Below are positions 7,728 to 16,004 of a stretch of 39,430 bases of DNA, one piece after another (within the stretch, counting starts at the first letter, position 1; each line of letters starts with the position of its first letter). The notes under the pieces are model-generated. The model worked only from the letters and a program-made list of their open reading frames with translations. It did not search any database and was not told where the DNA came from. The stretch lies in the NCBI GenBank assembly GCA_964545075.1, contig CAZJFS010000027.1, positions 1 to 39,430 of the forward strand, written 5' to 3'. Made by a program: the position numbers and the translations under genes. This DNA is from DAOPXV01 sp035352535 (GTDB lineage: Bacteria > Muiribacteriota > UBA9980).

Positions 7728-8370
7728 TATTTACCAGCTCCGCTAACTTGATTTTTTTTTTTTCGGAATACGCTTTATAATATTCATAGACCATCGGAAG
7801 CAAGGATATGAAAATAACGACTGGCACTACTATATGCAGCGGAAAGGCATTGCCTATGAAATAACCGATAAGGCACATGCTTACGACCCAGCCGATACCG
7901 CCGATAACGTTATAAGCCAGAAATTTAGGGTAACTCATCTCGCCCACGCCCGCTATCACCGGAGCGAACGTCCGGATTATCGGGATGAACCGGGCTATTA
8001 TGATCGTCTTGCCACCGTGCTTTTCATAGAAAGCCTTAGTCTTTATGAGATGGCTCTTCTTGAAGAAAATCGAATCCTCTCTGGTGAAAAGGGCGTGTCC
8101 CGCTTTATAGCCTATCGAATAGCCTGTCGTGTCGCCTATTATGGCCGCGGCGCAAAGCATCATGATGAGATAGTTTATATCGAGAATGCCTGTCGTCGTA
8201 GCCGCTATCACGCCAGCCGTAACCAGAAGCGAGTCGCCTGGCAGAAAAAAGCCTATCAAAAGACCTGTTTCTGAAAACACTATCAGCGTCAAAACGGTAT
8301 ATCCGCCCCAATGGATAAGCTCTTTCAGGTTATAAAGGTTTTCAAAAAAAATTTTGATCAGATCTGACAT
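7717..8370 (-). CDS. DedA family membrane protein
   Basis: 217 residues, inner-membrane, DedA/VTT fold. Family hallmarks are the first reentrant region with a glutamate (FSETGLLIGFFLPGDSLL), then IIGDTTGYSIGYKAG, the basic FIPIIRTFAPVIAGVG motif, and the NVIGGIGW helix. DedA proteins move or scramble lipid carriers such as undecaprenyl phosphate or phosphatidylethanolamine and support membrane potential. Which lipid is handled here is unknown. The gene starts with ATG 8370 behind AAGGGTG and overlaps the MazG-like gene by 11 bases. It follows the FAD gene after 156 bases that contain a hairpin but no strong promoter. Confidence 0.92.
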   Translation of the reverse strand: MSDLIKIFFENLYNLKELIHWGGYTVLTLIVFSETGLLIGFFLPGDSLLVTAGVIAATTTGILDINYLIMMLCAAAIIGDTTGYSIGYKAGHALFTREDSIFFKKSHLIKTKAFYEKHGGKTIIIARFIPIIRTFAPVIAGVGEMSYPKFLAYNVIGGIGWVVSMCLIGYFIGNAFPLHIVVPVVIFISLLPMVYEYYKAYSEKKKIKLAELVNNEL

Positions 8371-8390
8371 TTAAAGTTCACCCTTCATCT

Positions 8391-8432
8391 AAAAATTATG
8401 GAGAACGACATTTTAAAATCGCCCTCCATAAT
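8391..8432 (-). terminator. hairpin after the FAD oxidoreductase gene
   Basis: A nine-base perfect inverted repeat, ATTATGGAG (8395-8403) and CTCCATAAT (8424-8432), with an inner A/T palindrome. On the minus strand it is followed by UUUU. It sits in the 5' leader of dedA and may end the upstream transcript. Confidence 0.5.
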
Positions 8433-8526
8433 ATTTCGTCATAATAAATGAAACCGTTACATCTTAATGTTATTAACTAACCCATATTTAGCGTGTAAAA
8501 GCGTTTTCATAAAATATCCGGCCGGG

Positions 8527-9813
8527 CTAAATTATGAACCGTTCAAATGTGACGTCCCTGGTAACGATGCCGAGTTTTGAAACTTTAAAAGGCACGTTCG
8601 GGTAAAGAATCGCGTATTCTTCCTTCCAGTAAAGCGCCGTAGCTATTCTGCCGACCGAGTCGCATTTCATGATGCCCGAGCCGGAATCGCCTGAAACGAC
8701 CATAAGATCTTCCATCGGCTTATATATGTATGGATTCTTGTCGATGGTGTTATACGCGTAAGAACCGGCTACCATGCTTTCCAGGCGTGCGGTTTTAAAT
8801 TGCGGAAAGACTTCGACGAGAGCCGGCAATATGCTGTTTTCGTAATAATCACGCTCCGGTTCGCAATCCAGGCTGAAAGCGCGGCCGATATCGTCGGCGC
8901 ATCCCACGTATATGCAGTTCTCGCGCGGCTCGGCCTTGATATAAATTCCGGCTTTCTGAATTATCGTGAAAGGAAGCATGTTCAGCTCATTGAACCCTGA
9001 AATACTTTTAATGAAAGGTTCCAGCGAACTGCCTTTTACCTGAAAGAGCTGACGTTTCTTCGGTTTTATATGAGAGTCAACGCCGATAGGATCCAGAAGG
9101 CTATTCTGCCAGACGCCGGCGGCGACTATCGTCATCTTCGCATGGAGCTCTCCGTCTTTCGTGCGAACGCCAGATATCTTCGGGTCCTGCCATATGAGAG
9201 GTTCGCCGGGAATGTCGAGCTTTTCACGTGGCTCCATTATCAGGGACGTGACCTCAGTATTGTATTTCGTCTCGCCGCCAAGCTTTTTGAATTCACTTTC
9301 ATAATAGGACACGATGGCGCCGGGATCGAGAGAACCGCATTTTTTACCGAAGAGGCCGCATTTTATCCTTGAAAGCCCCATCATCTTGCATTCATCAGAA
9401 CTGTAATTATCGACGTTTAACCCCGGAATAGCGCGCAATTCCTCGGCAAAAAGCACCGAAAAATCCACGCCGTTATTTTTCATGGCGACTATGGAATCCT
9501 GTGACTTTTTGAATTTTTCATCGGTCATAAGCCAGAGATAACCGCACATCTTGATATTGAGGTTAAATCCGCTCTTCTCTATAGCCACTAATTTATCTAT
9601 TGCGGTATCCGTTAAAATAACGTTTTCAGGCGACGAAAAAGTGTTTCTGAAGCCGGCCGCCGATTTACATGTATTGCCTTCGCCCGCGCCGCCCTCGCGG
9701 TCAACTACGAGCACCTTGAGCGAACGATCGGTCTGCTTAAGATAATAAGCGGTAGACATACCAAAAACACCCGCTCCGATTATAATTACATCGTATAAAT
9801 TACTCTCTGGCAT
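8527..9813 (-). CDS. FAD-dependent oxidoreductase, DAO/sarcosine-oxidase type
   Basis: 428 residues from ATG 9813. An ATG nine bases earlier would leave no room for the ribosome site AGGGG (9823-9827), so the inner start is preferred. The N-terminus is a Rossmann FAD motif (DVIIIGAGVFGMSTAYYL) followed by the acidic end of strand 2 (VLVVDREGG). Near the C-terminus is the second FAD-contact segment LMVVSGDSGSGIMKCDSVG. The final ERF resembles sarcosine oxidase beta-like and glycine oxidase-like enzymes, which oxidise secondary or N-methyl amines. In this family GDSGSGI is usually GxSGHGx, so a histidine is replaced by serine. The substrate is unknown. It has its own strong promoter and a leader of about 100 bases. 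Confidence 0.85.
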   Translation of the reverse strand: MPESNLYDVIIIGAGVFGMSTAYYLKQTDRSLKVLVVDREGGAGEGNTCKSAAGFRNTFSSPENVILTDTAIDKLVAIEKSGFNLNIKMCGYLWLMTDEKFKKSQDSIVAMKNNGVDFSVLFAEELRAIPGLNVDNYSSDECKMMGLSRIKCGLFGKKCGSLDPGAIVSYYESEFKKLGGETKYNTEVTSLIMEPREKLDIPGEPLIWQDPKISGVRTKDGELHAKMTIVAAGVWQNSLLDPIGVDSHIKPKKRQLFQVKGSSLEPFIKSISGFNELNMLPFTIIQKAGIYIKAEPRENCIYVGCADDIGRAFSLDCEPERDYYENSILPALVEVFPQFKTARLESMVAGSYAYNTIDKNPYIYKPMEDLMVVSGDSGSGIMKCDSVGRIATALYWKEEYAILYPNVPFKVSKLGIVTRDVTFERFII

Positions 9814-9822
9814 AAAAACCAT

Positions 9823-9827
9823 CCCCT
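9823..9827 (-). promoter_or_regulatory. ribosome binding site deciding the FAD gene start
   Basis: AGGGG on the minus strand, 9 bases before ATG 9813 and immediately adjacent to the upstream ATG 9822, which it therefore cannot serve. Confidence 0.6.
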
Positions 9828-9842
9828 AATCTTATATGTTTA

Positions 9843-9872
9843 CCGGAATACTATATAAAACTCACGTTCCGG
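9843..9872 (-). other. hairpin in the FAD gene leader
   Basis: A six-base perfect arm pair, CCGGAA (9843-9848) and TTCCGG (9867-9872), with an A/T-rich loop, in the transcribed leader between promoter 9918-9946 and ATG 9813. There is no U-run and no match to a riboswitch I know. Confidence 0.35.
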
Positions 9873-9917
9873 CAAATTATCCTGATATAATAAGTTTAAA
9901 TAACAGCTGATGACTGA

Positions 9918-9946
9918 ATTTTATCAAAAAGATCGGACTCTGTCAA
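9918..9946 (-). promoter_or_regulatory. promoter of the FAD oxidoreductase gene
   Basis: TTGACA (9941-9946), an exact 17-base spacer and TAAAAT (9918-9923). It begins 7 bases beyond the stop of the upstream membrane-protein gene. Confidence 0.8.
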
Positions 9947-9952
9947 TAAACA

Positions 9953-11515
9953 TCATTTTTTATTTTTAAGCGGAAAAAGATACGACCTTAAAACCGAGGT
10001 CGCGAAAAAACAGAATAAAACAGCAGCAACGCCGCCGTATATGGCGCCGCTAACGCTTAAATTATATTTATCCCCGTAAATAAGCGCGCCGGAAATAAAT
10101 CCGCCTGCGGCGACTACGATCATTAAAAAATCGGCGGTTTTAACAAAATCGGACTCTTCTTTATGTTCCAACGTTTTTTCATTATCTTTTTCAATGGCCA
10201 AATCATCATCACGCTCAAGATTTTCAACTGTTAACGCCACTGAACCGCTTTTGCCATTTCCCGGCCCCGGATACCATACGCCGGCCAAAGATCCCAGTAA
10301 TTTTCCCGAAACAACAAACGCGATGATTGAAAAAACAAGCGAGTTCACGAAACCGAACCCGAGATAAATTCCGCCCAGAATGCCCCACCCCATAATGTTA
10401 CGCTGAATACTTACGATCACTTTTCTCGACGATCTTTTTGTTCTTATATCTTCAACGAGCATCCCTGAAAGAAACCCGAGAACGGACCCGCCAAACGCGC
10501 AGTAATATCCGTTCAGCAAAGCGCCTATTAAAAAACCGAGACAGGCGAATGAGCACCCGGCATTTCCTTTGCTTTCATAATCCGCGTCACTATGCGGTTT
10601 GCGTTTACGCCTTGTTTTTATGTACTTCTCAGCTTTTTTTTCTGAAACATATTCGCCGTCAGAGCCCTTATCTTCGTCTTCCGCAAATTCGCCGTCCTTC
10701 CTGTTTAGTTTATATTCGTATGTTTTTTCAATCTTTCCTCTCCCGATAACCGTTTCCCCGCCACGGCCCAGAGATCCGATCAGGTATCCCGATAAGCCGC
10801 CTACAATAGCTGCAATGGGACCGCCCACGGCGCCGCCAATGACGAAGAATATAATCGAAAGGCCGCATCCCGTTCCATCGTCACCCTTCGCCTGCCTGGC
10901 TTCCCACGCGATCCGGTCCCTCTCTATGGACGCAAAAGAGCAATTATCATCATTATCGCACGGCGCTCCGGAAATCGTCTGGCTTTTATGTTCTGTTTCT
11001 TCAGTTCTTTCATCTCCGGCGCATTCGCGCTCCCGGACTTTGCCGCGCGCATCTATCTCGGCCATCTCTCGCTCGTTCACGAGCCGCGCCTCGATAGAAC
11101 GAGCCTCATCGATAACGGCAAGACACTCTTGAAGGCTGGCTTCGAATTCATCCATTTTATCCGAACTCAAAAAACCGGAAACGTTCAAGACGTTTTTCAG
11201 ATAAGAAAGGCGCGGAACGAGCTTTTCGCGTATTTGCGCCGGAAAAACCGAATTGGAAAGCGCCGCTACGTTACCAAGCCTTGCGCATAACGACACGGCG
11301 TATTTAAAATGCCTCAGTTTTTCAAGGCACAGGGATGAGCCGTCCTTCCCGTTCTGCCCGCTTATAAAAACGAATTCCTGATATATGTTGGAATCGAAAT
11401 AAGCTCTAAGGACATCGCACAACTTTTTATCCGATGAACTCAATAATTCGAGCTCGTCATTATCAAAAATTTCAACGCTCAACGCCTTGAAATTTTCATT
11501 TTCGTCAGCGGACAC
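9953..11515 (-). CDS. membrane protein with four glycine-rich hairpins, function unknown
   Basis: 520 residues from GTG 11515. Residues 1-210 are soluble, helical and charged. They are followed by four hydrophobic glycine-rich hairpins: 216-250 (IIFFVIGGAVGGPIAAIVGG), 320-355, 374-413 and 462-510. Each has Gly every third or fourth residue, like glycine-zipper membrane helices. Charged linkers (about 255-318 and 415-460) separate them. Family unknown. The start is uncertain: the in-frame region upstream has no ATG and no ribosome site, while a well-placed AAGGAAAG site serves an out-of-frame ATG at 11555. The repeated hairpins suggest internal duplication, a self-assembling membrane protein or a scaffold, but this is inference. 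Confidence 0.65.
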   Translation of the reverse strand: MSADENENFKALSVEIFDNDELELLSSSDKKLCDVLRAYFDSNIYQEFVFISGQNGKDGSSLCLEKLRHFKYAVSLCARLGNVAALSNSVFPAQIREKLVPRLSYLKNVLNVSGFLSSDKMDEFEASLQECLAVIDEARSIEARLVNEREMAEIDARGKVRERECAGDERTEETEHKSQTISGAPCDNDDNCSFASIERDRIAWEARQAKGDDGTGCGLSIIFFVIGGAVGGPIAAIVGGLSGYLIGSLGRGGETVIGRGKIEKTYEYKLNRKDGEFAEDEDKGSDGEYVSEKKAEKYIKTRRKRKPHSDADYESKGNAGCSFACLGFLIGALLNGYYCAFGGSVLGFLSGMLVEDIRTKRSSRKVIVSIQRNIMGWGILGGIYLGFGFVNSLVFSIIAFVVSGKLLGSLAGVWYPGPGNGKSGSVALTVENLERDDDLAIEKDNEKTLEHKEESDFVKTADFLMIVVAAGGFISGALIYGDKYNLSVSGAIYGGVAAVLFCFFATSVLRSYLFPLKNKK

Positions 11516-11522
11516 CGGCCCG

Positions 11523-11555
11523 TTATATTTTGAAGCTGAAAAATCCAGGACTCAT
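11523..11555 (-). other. ten-codon leader ORF before the GTG gene
   Basis: ATG 11555, with ribosome site AAAGGAAAG in 11556-11565, encodes MSPGFFSFKI and stops 7 bases before GTG 11515 in another frame. It could couple translation to the downstream gene, or mark a frameshift or sequencing error near the true start. Confidence 0.4.
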
Positions 11556-11634
11556 CTTTCCTTTCAAACATATAGATTTAGTATGATATAATAACAGAAA
11601 CTCACCGCGACTTCAATATGATATAAAAAAAATC

Positions 11635-11663
11635 TTGACAATAGCCTGAATGTAAAGTAATTT
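11635..11663 (+). promoter_or_regulatory. candidate promoter of thpR
   Basis: Perfect -35 TTGACA (11635-11640), 17 bases, then a poor -10 TAATTT (11658-11663). It lies about 39 bases before ATG 11702. Confidence 0.5.
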
Positions 11664-11701
11664 TAATGCGAAAGTAAATTTTTTTAAGGAGAACTTTCAT
11701 T

Positions 11702-12244
11702 ATGCCATTCAGAAGGCTTTTTATAGGCTGCTTCATTAACGCGGCCGGTTTTTCAGAAAGATACAAAGTTATTAAAAATGATTTTCGCGGCGCCGTATCA
11801 GGCAAATGGACGCCAATTGAAAATCTTCATTTCACGGTCAAATTTCTGGGCGACACCGAAGAAAGTCTTATTGCCGACATTAAAAAAGCCATAGCGTGCT
11901 GCGCGCCGGAAAAAATGCCGGTCGATCTGAAACTCGGCGGCCTCGGCTTTTTCACCAAAGAATGTCCGCGTATATTATATCTTAAGGCTGATGATAAAGG
12001 CGGCGTTCTTTCAAAATCCTTTTCGGTTCTCGAAAACAAGCTTGAGCTTCTGGGATTCGCTCGTGAAAAAAGAAGTTTCACGCCTCACGTCACTCTCATG
12101 CGAATAAAAAGTTCCGTGACAGAGCTTTTTAATGAAGCGATCCGGCGCCACGAAAGTTTCGACGCGGGCCATATGGCTGAAGTGGAAATAAGCCTGATTG
12201 AAAGCGTTCTTGAAAAAAACGGAGCGACTTATAAAAAAATATAA
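11702..12244 (+). CDS. thpR: RNA 2',3'-cyclic phosphodiesterase (2H family)
   Basis: 180 residues of the 2H phosphoesterase superfamily, formerly called 2'-5' RNA ligase. Both catalytic histidine motifs are present: HFT (H43, T45, in NLHFTVKFLG) and HVT (H129, T131, in FTPHVTLMR). They are 86 residues apart, and the N-terminal RRLFIGCFI strand is typical. The enzyme opens 2',3'-cyclic phosphate ends of RNA to 2'-phosphates in the cytosol; its cellular role is poorly known. The start has AAGGAG 10 bases upstream. It is monocistronic and converges with the PepSY-like gene. Confidence 0.92.
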   Translation: MPFRRLFIGCFINAAGFSERYKVIKNDFRGAVSGKWTPIENLHFTVKFLGDTEESLIADIKKAIACCAPEKMPVDLKLGGLGFFTKECPRILYLKADDKGGVLSKSFSVLENKLELLGFAREKRSFTPHVTLMRIKSSVTELFNEAIRRHESFDAGHMAEVEISLIESVLEKNGATYKKI

Positions 12245-12259
12245 GCCGAAATTAAAAAG

Positions 12260-12292
12260 ACCGGCAGCCATTTTTTTAAAACAGCTGCCGGT
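12260..12292. terminator. hairpin terminator between converging genes
   Basis: A nine-base perfect stem ACCGGCAGC/GCTGCCGGT (12260-12268, 12284-12292). On the minus strand it is followed by a U-rich tail, so it mainly ends the PepSY-like transcript; on the plus strand the tail is poor. Confidence 0.7.
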
Positions 12293-12315
12293 GCGCAAAA
12301 CAACCTTATTTTCTA

Positions 12316-12927
12316 TTATTTTATAAGCCTTATCGTTTTATAGCCGCTGACGAACTTCTCGATCGTCGAAAGCAGACCCGGTTTATAAGTTGAAATCCCG
12401 GCGATAATTGTATCGATATTTTTGAAAGCGGAGCTCTCATCGCCTTTGGTCCTTAATATTTCAAGTATATCTTCGCCGTACACGCATAATATCGCGGCAA
12501 ACTTTTCATAATCCACCGGTCCCGAAAAAAGAGAGGGATCGTTTATAGCGTTAAAAGCGGATAATTTCATAACGCCGTCAACATTTTCAAGATTTTTTAT
12601 TCCTACGATTATACCGGTAACGGCATCTATCTCGTACATAAAAAAATCGGATATTTTTAAAAATGGATTTTTGTTATATTTGGAAAGTTTGACCCGGTAC
12701 ATATCGATCGTGCCGTTAATTCCGCTGATTTTAGTTGTAGAAACGTTTTCCACTATTACTTTGGCGTTCGGATCAGCCAGCATGGAAGAAAAATTCTTGA
12801 TGTAATGAGACATCGCTATCTTCGCTGCGTCTTCTTCACATATATTAGTGACGGACGCGGCAAATGCAACCGAACTCAGCAGCATGACCATTAAAATTGA
12901 AATAAAGAAATTTTTCAGACGTGACAT
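12316..12927 (-). CDS. exported PepSY-like protein
   Basis: 203 residues with a clear signal peptide (SRLKNFF, a hydrophobic core and AFA|A cleavage near residue 23). Residues about 30-110 look like a PepSY-type domain: a helix beginning EEDAAKIAMSHY, a V.MYRVKLSK strand, and MYEIDAVTGIIVGI, which matches the usual ending of that fold (y-e-V-D-A-x-T-G). PepSY domains often inhibit peptidases or sit in the periplasmic parts of sensors. The C-terminal 90 residues are unrecognised. It lies 81 bases downstream of a hybrid kinase gene on the same strand, so it may be co-transcribed with it. The ribosome site (GAGG) is about 13 bases from the ATG, unusually far, with a hairpin arm in between. Confidence 0.65.
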   Translation of the reverse strand: MSRLKNFFISILMVMLLSSVAFAASVTNICEEDAAKIAMSHYIKNFSSMLADPNAKVIVENVSTTKISGINGTIDMYRVKLSKYNKNPFLKISDFFMYEIDAVTGIIVGIKNLENVDGVMKLSAFNAINDPSLFSGPVDYEKFAAILCVYGEDILEILRTKGDESSAFKNIDTIIAGISTYKPGLLSTIEKFVSGYKTIRLIK

Positions 12928-12930
12928 TAA

Positions 12931-12974
12931 ATTCTCAACCCCTCGTTTTTTATCTTTTTTTATTTGTTGAGAAT
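12931..12974 (-). promoter_or_regulatory. 5' leader hairpin over the PepSY gene ribosome site
   Basis: A nine-base perfect inverted repeat, ATTCTCAAC (12931-12939) and GTTGAGAAT (12966-12974). The GAGGGG ribosome site is in the loop and the second arm lies between it and the ATG. It could modulate initiation. Confidence 0.4.
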
Positions 12975-13008
12975 CATATCGAAAAAAAAATGGAAAAGTT
13001 TAGCCGGC

Positions 13009-15837
13009 TTATATTTTTTCGGATTTGACCACGTCACCGGACAGGTGGTCAAATATCGTTTCAATAAGTTTTGATTTTTTTATGGGCTTCGCCAGATAAG
13101 CGTCGCAACCCGAACGAAGGCAGCGGTCTATATCTTCTTTAAAAACATCAGCGGTAAGCGCGATGATCTTTGCCGGCGAGGACCCGCTTTCCTTTTCATG
13201 GCCGCGAATAAATCCGGTCGCCGTACGCCCGTCCATAACAGGCATATTCATGTCCATCAATATAAGATCATACCTCCGAGCCGTCGCCATGTCGAGGGCT
13301 ATTTTTCCGTTTTCAGCGGTATCGATCTCAAAATTCAAATCTTTGAGATAGGTTTGCGCCAGAAGCCGGTTGGTGTCAGAGTCCTCAACCAGTAAAATTT
13401 TAATTTTTTCTCCGGCGGGCCTGACGATGATATTTTTCTGTAAAACCGATATATTACGGACCACGATTCCAAGACCGCCAACGGCGGCGGATATCGCCTC
13501 GAAAAGTTCCGAATGCTTGAACGGCTTCACGATATACGCCGAGATCTTTTTCTCGCGACAATACTCAATATCGCTCGCCATGCGCTTGGTAGTCAGCATC
13601 ATTATTACTTCCCGCGTAAGCTGCTGTTTTTCTTTTATATACCAGGCGGCCTCTCCAAAATTCTTATATGCCCTCTCCCGTTCTTTCTCATCGAGAGAAA
13701 TACGGCTGTCGACAAAAGTTATATCGTAGGGCTTCCCGCTTTCTTTCGCCTTCGCCAGTTCAAGGACGGCTTTATCGATCGCAGAGATACTTTTTACCGT
13801 CGCTTTGCACCGCGAAAGCGTTTCAGAGAGGATTGCCGCCCCGGCCTGATTTTCATCGATAATTAAAATTTTCAAGCCTGCAAAATCCATATTGAATACT
13901 TCGGAAAGTTTTCTGGAATGCGGCGCGACTTTAAAGCGGAGATTAAAATAAAATGAGCTTCCTTGTCCGATGGCGCTTTTAACTCGAATATCGCCGCCCA
14001 TTATTTCCACGAGGTTTTTTGATATAGCAAGGCCCAAGCCGGTTCCACCGTACTTTCTGGCGATAGCCGAATCAGCCTGAGAATATTTTTGAAATAAAAG
14101 AGGTACTTTCTCTTTTTCAATGCCGATACCGGTATCTGAAACCGAAAAAATAAGGGCATTATCTTCCATGCTCAAATCGTCTTTTTCGATGTTTAAAACG
14201 ATATGGCCGCGCTCAGTGAATTTTATGGCGTTGCCTACGAGATTGAACAACACCTGCCGAAGCCTTAAGGGATCGCCTATAACCGATACTTTTACATCCG
14301 GATCGATCCTGTAATAAAGTTCTATGTTTTTCTGGTGCGCTCTTATGGCCATAACATCACAGACCTTTTCAACCAGGTCAAGAAGATTGAAATTTATCTC
14401 TTCGAGCACAAGATGCCCGGATTCGATCTTAGAAAGATCTAGGACATCGTTAATAAGATCCAAAAGAGTTTCGCTGGCAGTGTGAAGCAGCTGAACGTAT
14501 TTGCGCTGCTCGTCGGTAAGCGCCGTATTTGAAAGCATATCCGCCATGCCTACTATTGAATTCATAGGATTTCTAATCTCATGGCTCATGCCGGCGATAA
14601 AATCGCTTTTGGCGCGGCTGACATCTTCCGCCATATTTCTGGCTTTTTTCATTTCCGCCTCGGCAAGTTTCCTGGAAGTGATATCCTCGTTTGAAATAAT
14701 CACTCTCAACGGTCCATCGCCTTTAAACCGATTTACTTTCATAAGAAACCAGCACTGTCCGCCGGGCAGTTCAAGCAAGTATTCGTGCGTAAAACTTTCA
14801 GCCTGCATATTCATGACGGATCTGATACCGTCGACGATCACTGCCGAATCGGCATCGCCGCCGAACGCTTCATCATCGCGCATTTCAAGATAATCCATGC
14901 CTACAAAATATTTGCCGCCGGCCAAACCGCGAATCTGTGAAAAATTACGCCAGGCGGAATTCACGTGGATTATCATACCGCGCTCGTTGAGTATAGCCAC
15001 GTGGCTGGCTAATGAATCAATAGCGCCTTCAAGGAATTCCCTGGACTGCCTTAATTCAATCTCGTTTTTCACCTGCACGCTTATATCGCTCGCGATGCCG
15101 ACCGAAGCGATAACGTTACCGCATTCATCTAAAATATTAGATATAGAAAGAGAGATTGGAAGTTCGCTGCCATCTTTTCGCCTGATAAAAATATCATCTT
15201 TATGTTCGTCTGACGAAACCATGGTCAGGAAGGAGTCGGCGCTTCCCTGAAAATTCCCATGAACAAACGCCAACCCTGAACTTTCCCGCCCCATTATAAA
15301 TTCAAGGCTGTTTTTTCCCAGGGCCTCGCTTTCAACGCATTCGTACATTTCGCAAAAAGCTTTGTTCGCGAATATGATGTCGCCCGCAAAATCCGCGACG
15401 TAAACGCCGTCCCGAACATTCGTAAGCGCGTGCGAAAGCATGCCGAAACGTTCGTCCGCCTTCTTTTTCTCCAGCGCGCGCTCTATCGCTACGGGAAGCA
15501 TTTTAAGAAAATTCCCTTCGCCGTCTTTTATTATATAATCAAAGGCGCCTTCTTTCAATGCCTTAACCGCCGTTTCCTCGTCGCCAAAGCCGGTAACGAA
15601 TATGATCGGAGTGTTTTTGATGAATGGAAATATCTCGAATGCGTTCCCGTCGCCCAGAAAATAATCGGTCACCACTACGTCGAATTTTTGTTTTTTTATG
15701 TTTTCCCACGCTTCGAAAAGCGAAGACGACATAATATAATCGTAAGGAAGTTTTTCACGCTTCACTATATTTTCGAAAGCCAGCCGTACGTGCTTATCGT
15801 CTTCGATGAATAAAATTTTGCTTCTTCCGACGCTCAT
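13009..15837 (-). CDS. hybrid sensor histidine kinase (REC-PAS-PAS-HisKA-HATPase-REC-REC)
   Basis: 942 residues, cytosolic, no membrane segment. Domains in order: receiver 1 (about 8-120, phospho-acceptor D58); PAS 1 (about 133-255, with the PAC-like IASVGIASDISV); PAS 2 (about 267-392); HisKA with SHEIRNPMNSIVG (H419); HATPase with N-box GNAIKF (536-541), G1 SDTGIGI and G2 GGTGLGLAIS (597-606); receiver 2 (about 655-785, D710); receiver 3 (about 812-930, D862 in LMDMNMPVMDG). Receiver 2 keeps an acceptor aspartate and the late lysine in KPFK but has an unusual DEN acidic patch. An N-terminal receiver means it takes input from another kinase. No DNA-binding output is fused, so a partner regulator or phosphotransfer protein must exist elsewhere. 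It has its own promoter. Confidence 0.95.
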   Translation of the reverse strand: MSVGRSKILFIEDDKHVRLAFENIVKREKLPYDYIMSSSLFEAWENIKKQKFDVVVTDYFLGDGNAFEIFPFIKNTPIIFVTGFGDEETAVKALKEGAFDYIIKDGEGNFLKMLPVAIERALEKKKADERFGMLSHALTNVRDGVYVADFAGDIIFANKAFCEMYECVESEALGKNSLEFIMGRESSGLAFVHGNFQGSADSFLTMVSSDEHKDDIFIRRKDGSELPISLSISNILDECGNVIASVGIASDISVQVKNEIELRQSREFLEGAIDSLASHVAILNERGMIIHVNSAWRNFSQIRGLAGGKYFVGMDYLEMRDDEAFGGDADSAVIVDGIRSVMNMQAESFTHEYLLELPGGQCWFLMKVNRFKGDGPLRVIISNEDITSRKLAEAEMKKARNMAEDVSRAKSDFIAGMSHEIRNPMNSIVGMADMLSNTALTDEQRKYVQLLHTASETLLDLINDVLDLSKIESGHLVLEEINFNLLDLVEKVCDVMAIRAHQKNIELYYRIDPDVKVSVIGDPLRLRQVLFNLVGNAIKFTERGHIVLNIEKDDLSMEDNALIFSVSDTGIGIEKEKVPLLFQKYSQADSAIARKYGGTGLGLAISKNLVEIMGGDIRVKSAIGQGSSFYFNLRFKVAPHSRKLSEVFNMDFAGLKILIIDENQAGAAILSETLSRCKATVKSISAIDKAVLELAKAKESGKPYDITFVDSRISLDEKERERAYKNFGEAAWYIKEKQQLTREVIMMLTTKRMASDIEYCREKKISAYIVKPFKHSELFEAISAAVGGLGIVVRNISVLQKNIIVRPAGEKIKILLVEDSDTNRLLAQTYLKDLNFEIDTAENGKIALDMATARRYDLILMDMNMPVMDGRTATGFIRGHEKESGSSPAKIIALTADVFKEDIDRCLRSGCDAYLAKPIKKSKLIETIFDHLSGDVVKSEKI

Positions 15838-15867
15838 TTCAACTCCATACTTAATTCATATACCGGT

Positions 15868-15896
15868 ATTTTATAAAAGAGACCGCTTAAACGCAA
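15868..15896 (-). promoter_or_regulatory. promoter of the hybrid kinase gene
   Basis: TTGCGT (15891-15896), a 17-base spacer and TAAAAT (15868-15873), about 30 bases before ATG 15837. Confidence 0.65.
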
Positions 15897-15922
15897 TGAT
15901 AATCGATTGAAAATCTTCTTTG

Positions 15923-15967
15923 AAAAAACAAACGCCGTAAAAAGGCGAACTTCCGGCGGCGTTTGTT
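15923..15967 (-). terminator. terminator of the DUF1015 gene
   Basis: An 11-base perfect stem (15927-15937 with 15957-15967), followed on the minus strand by a run of six U (15923-15928). Confidence 0.85.
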
Positions 15968-16004
15968 ACTTATCTATTCCGAATAACGTTAACGACGAAT
16001 CCGG

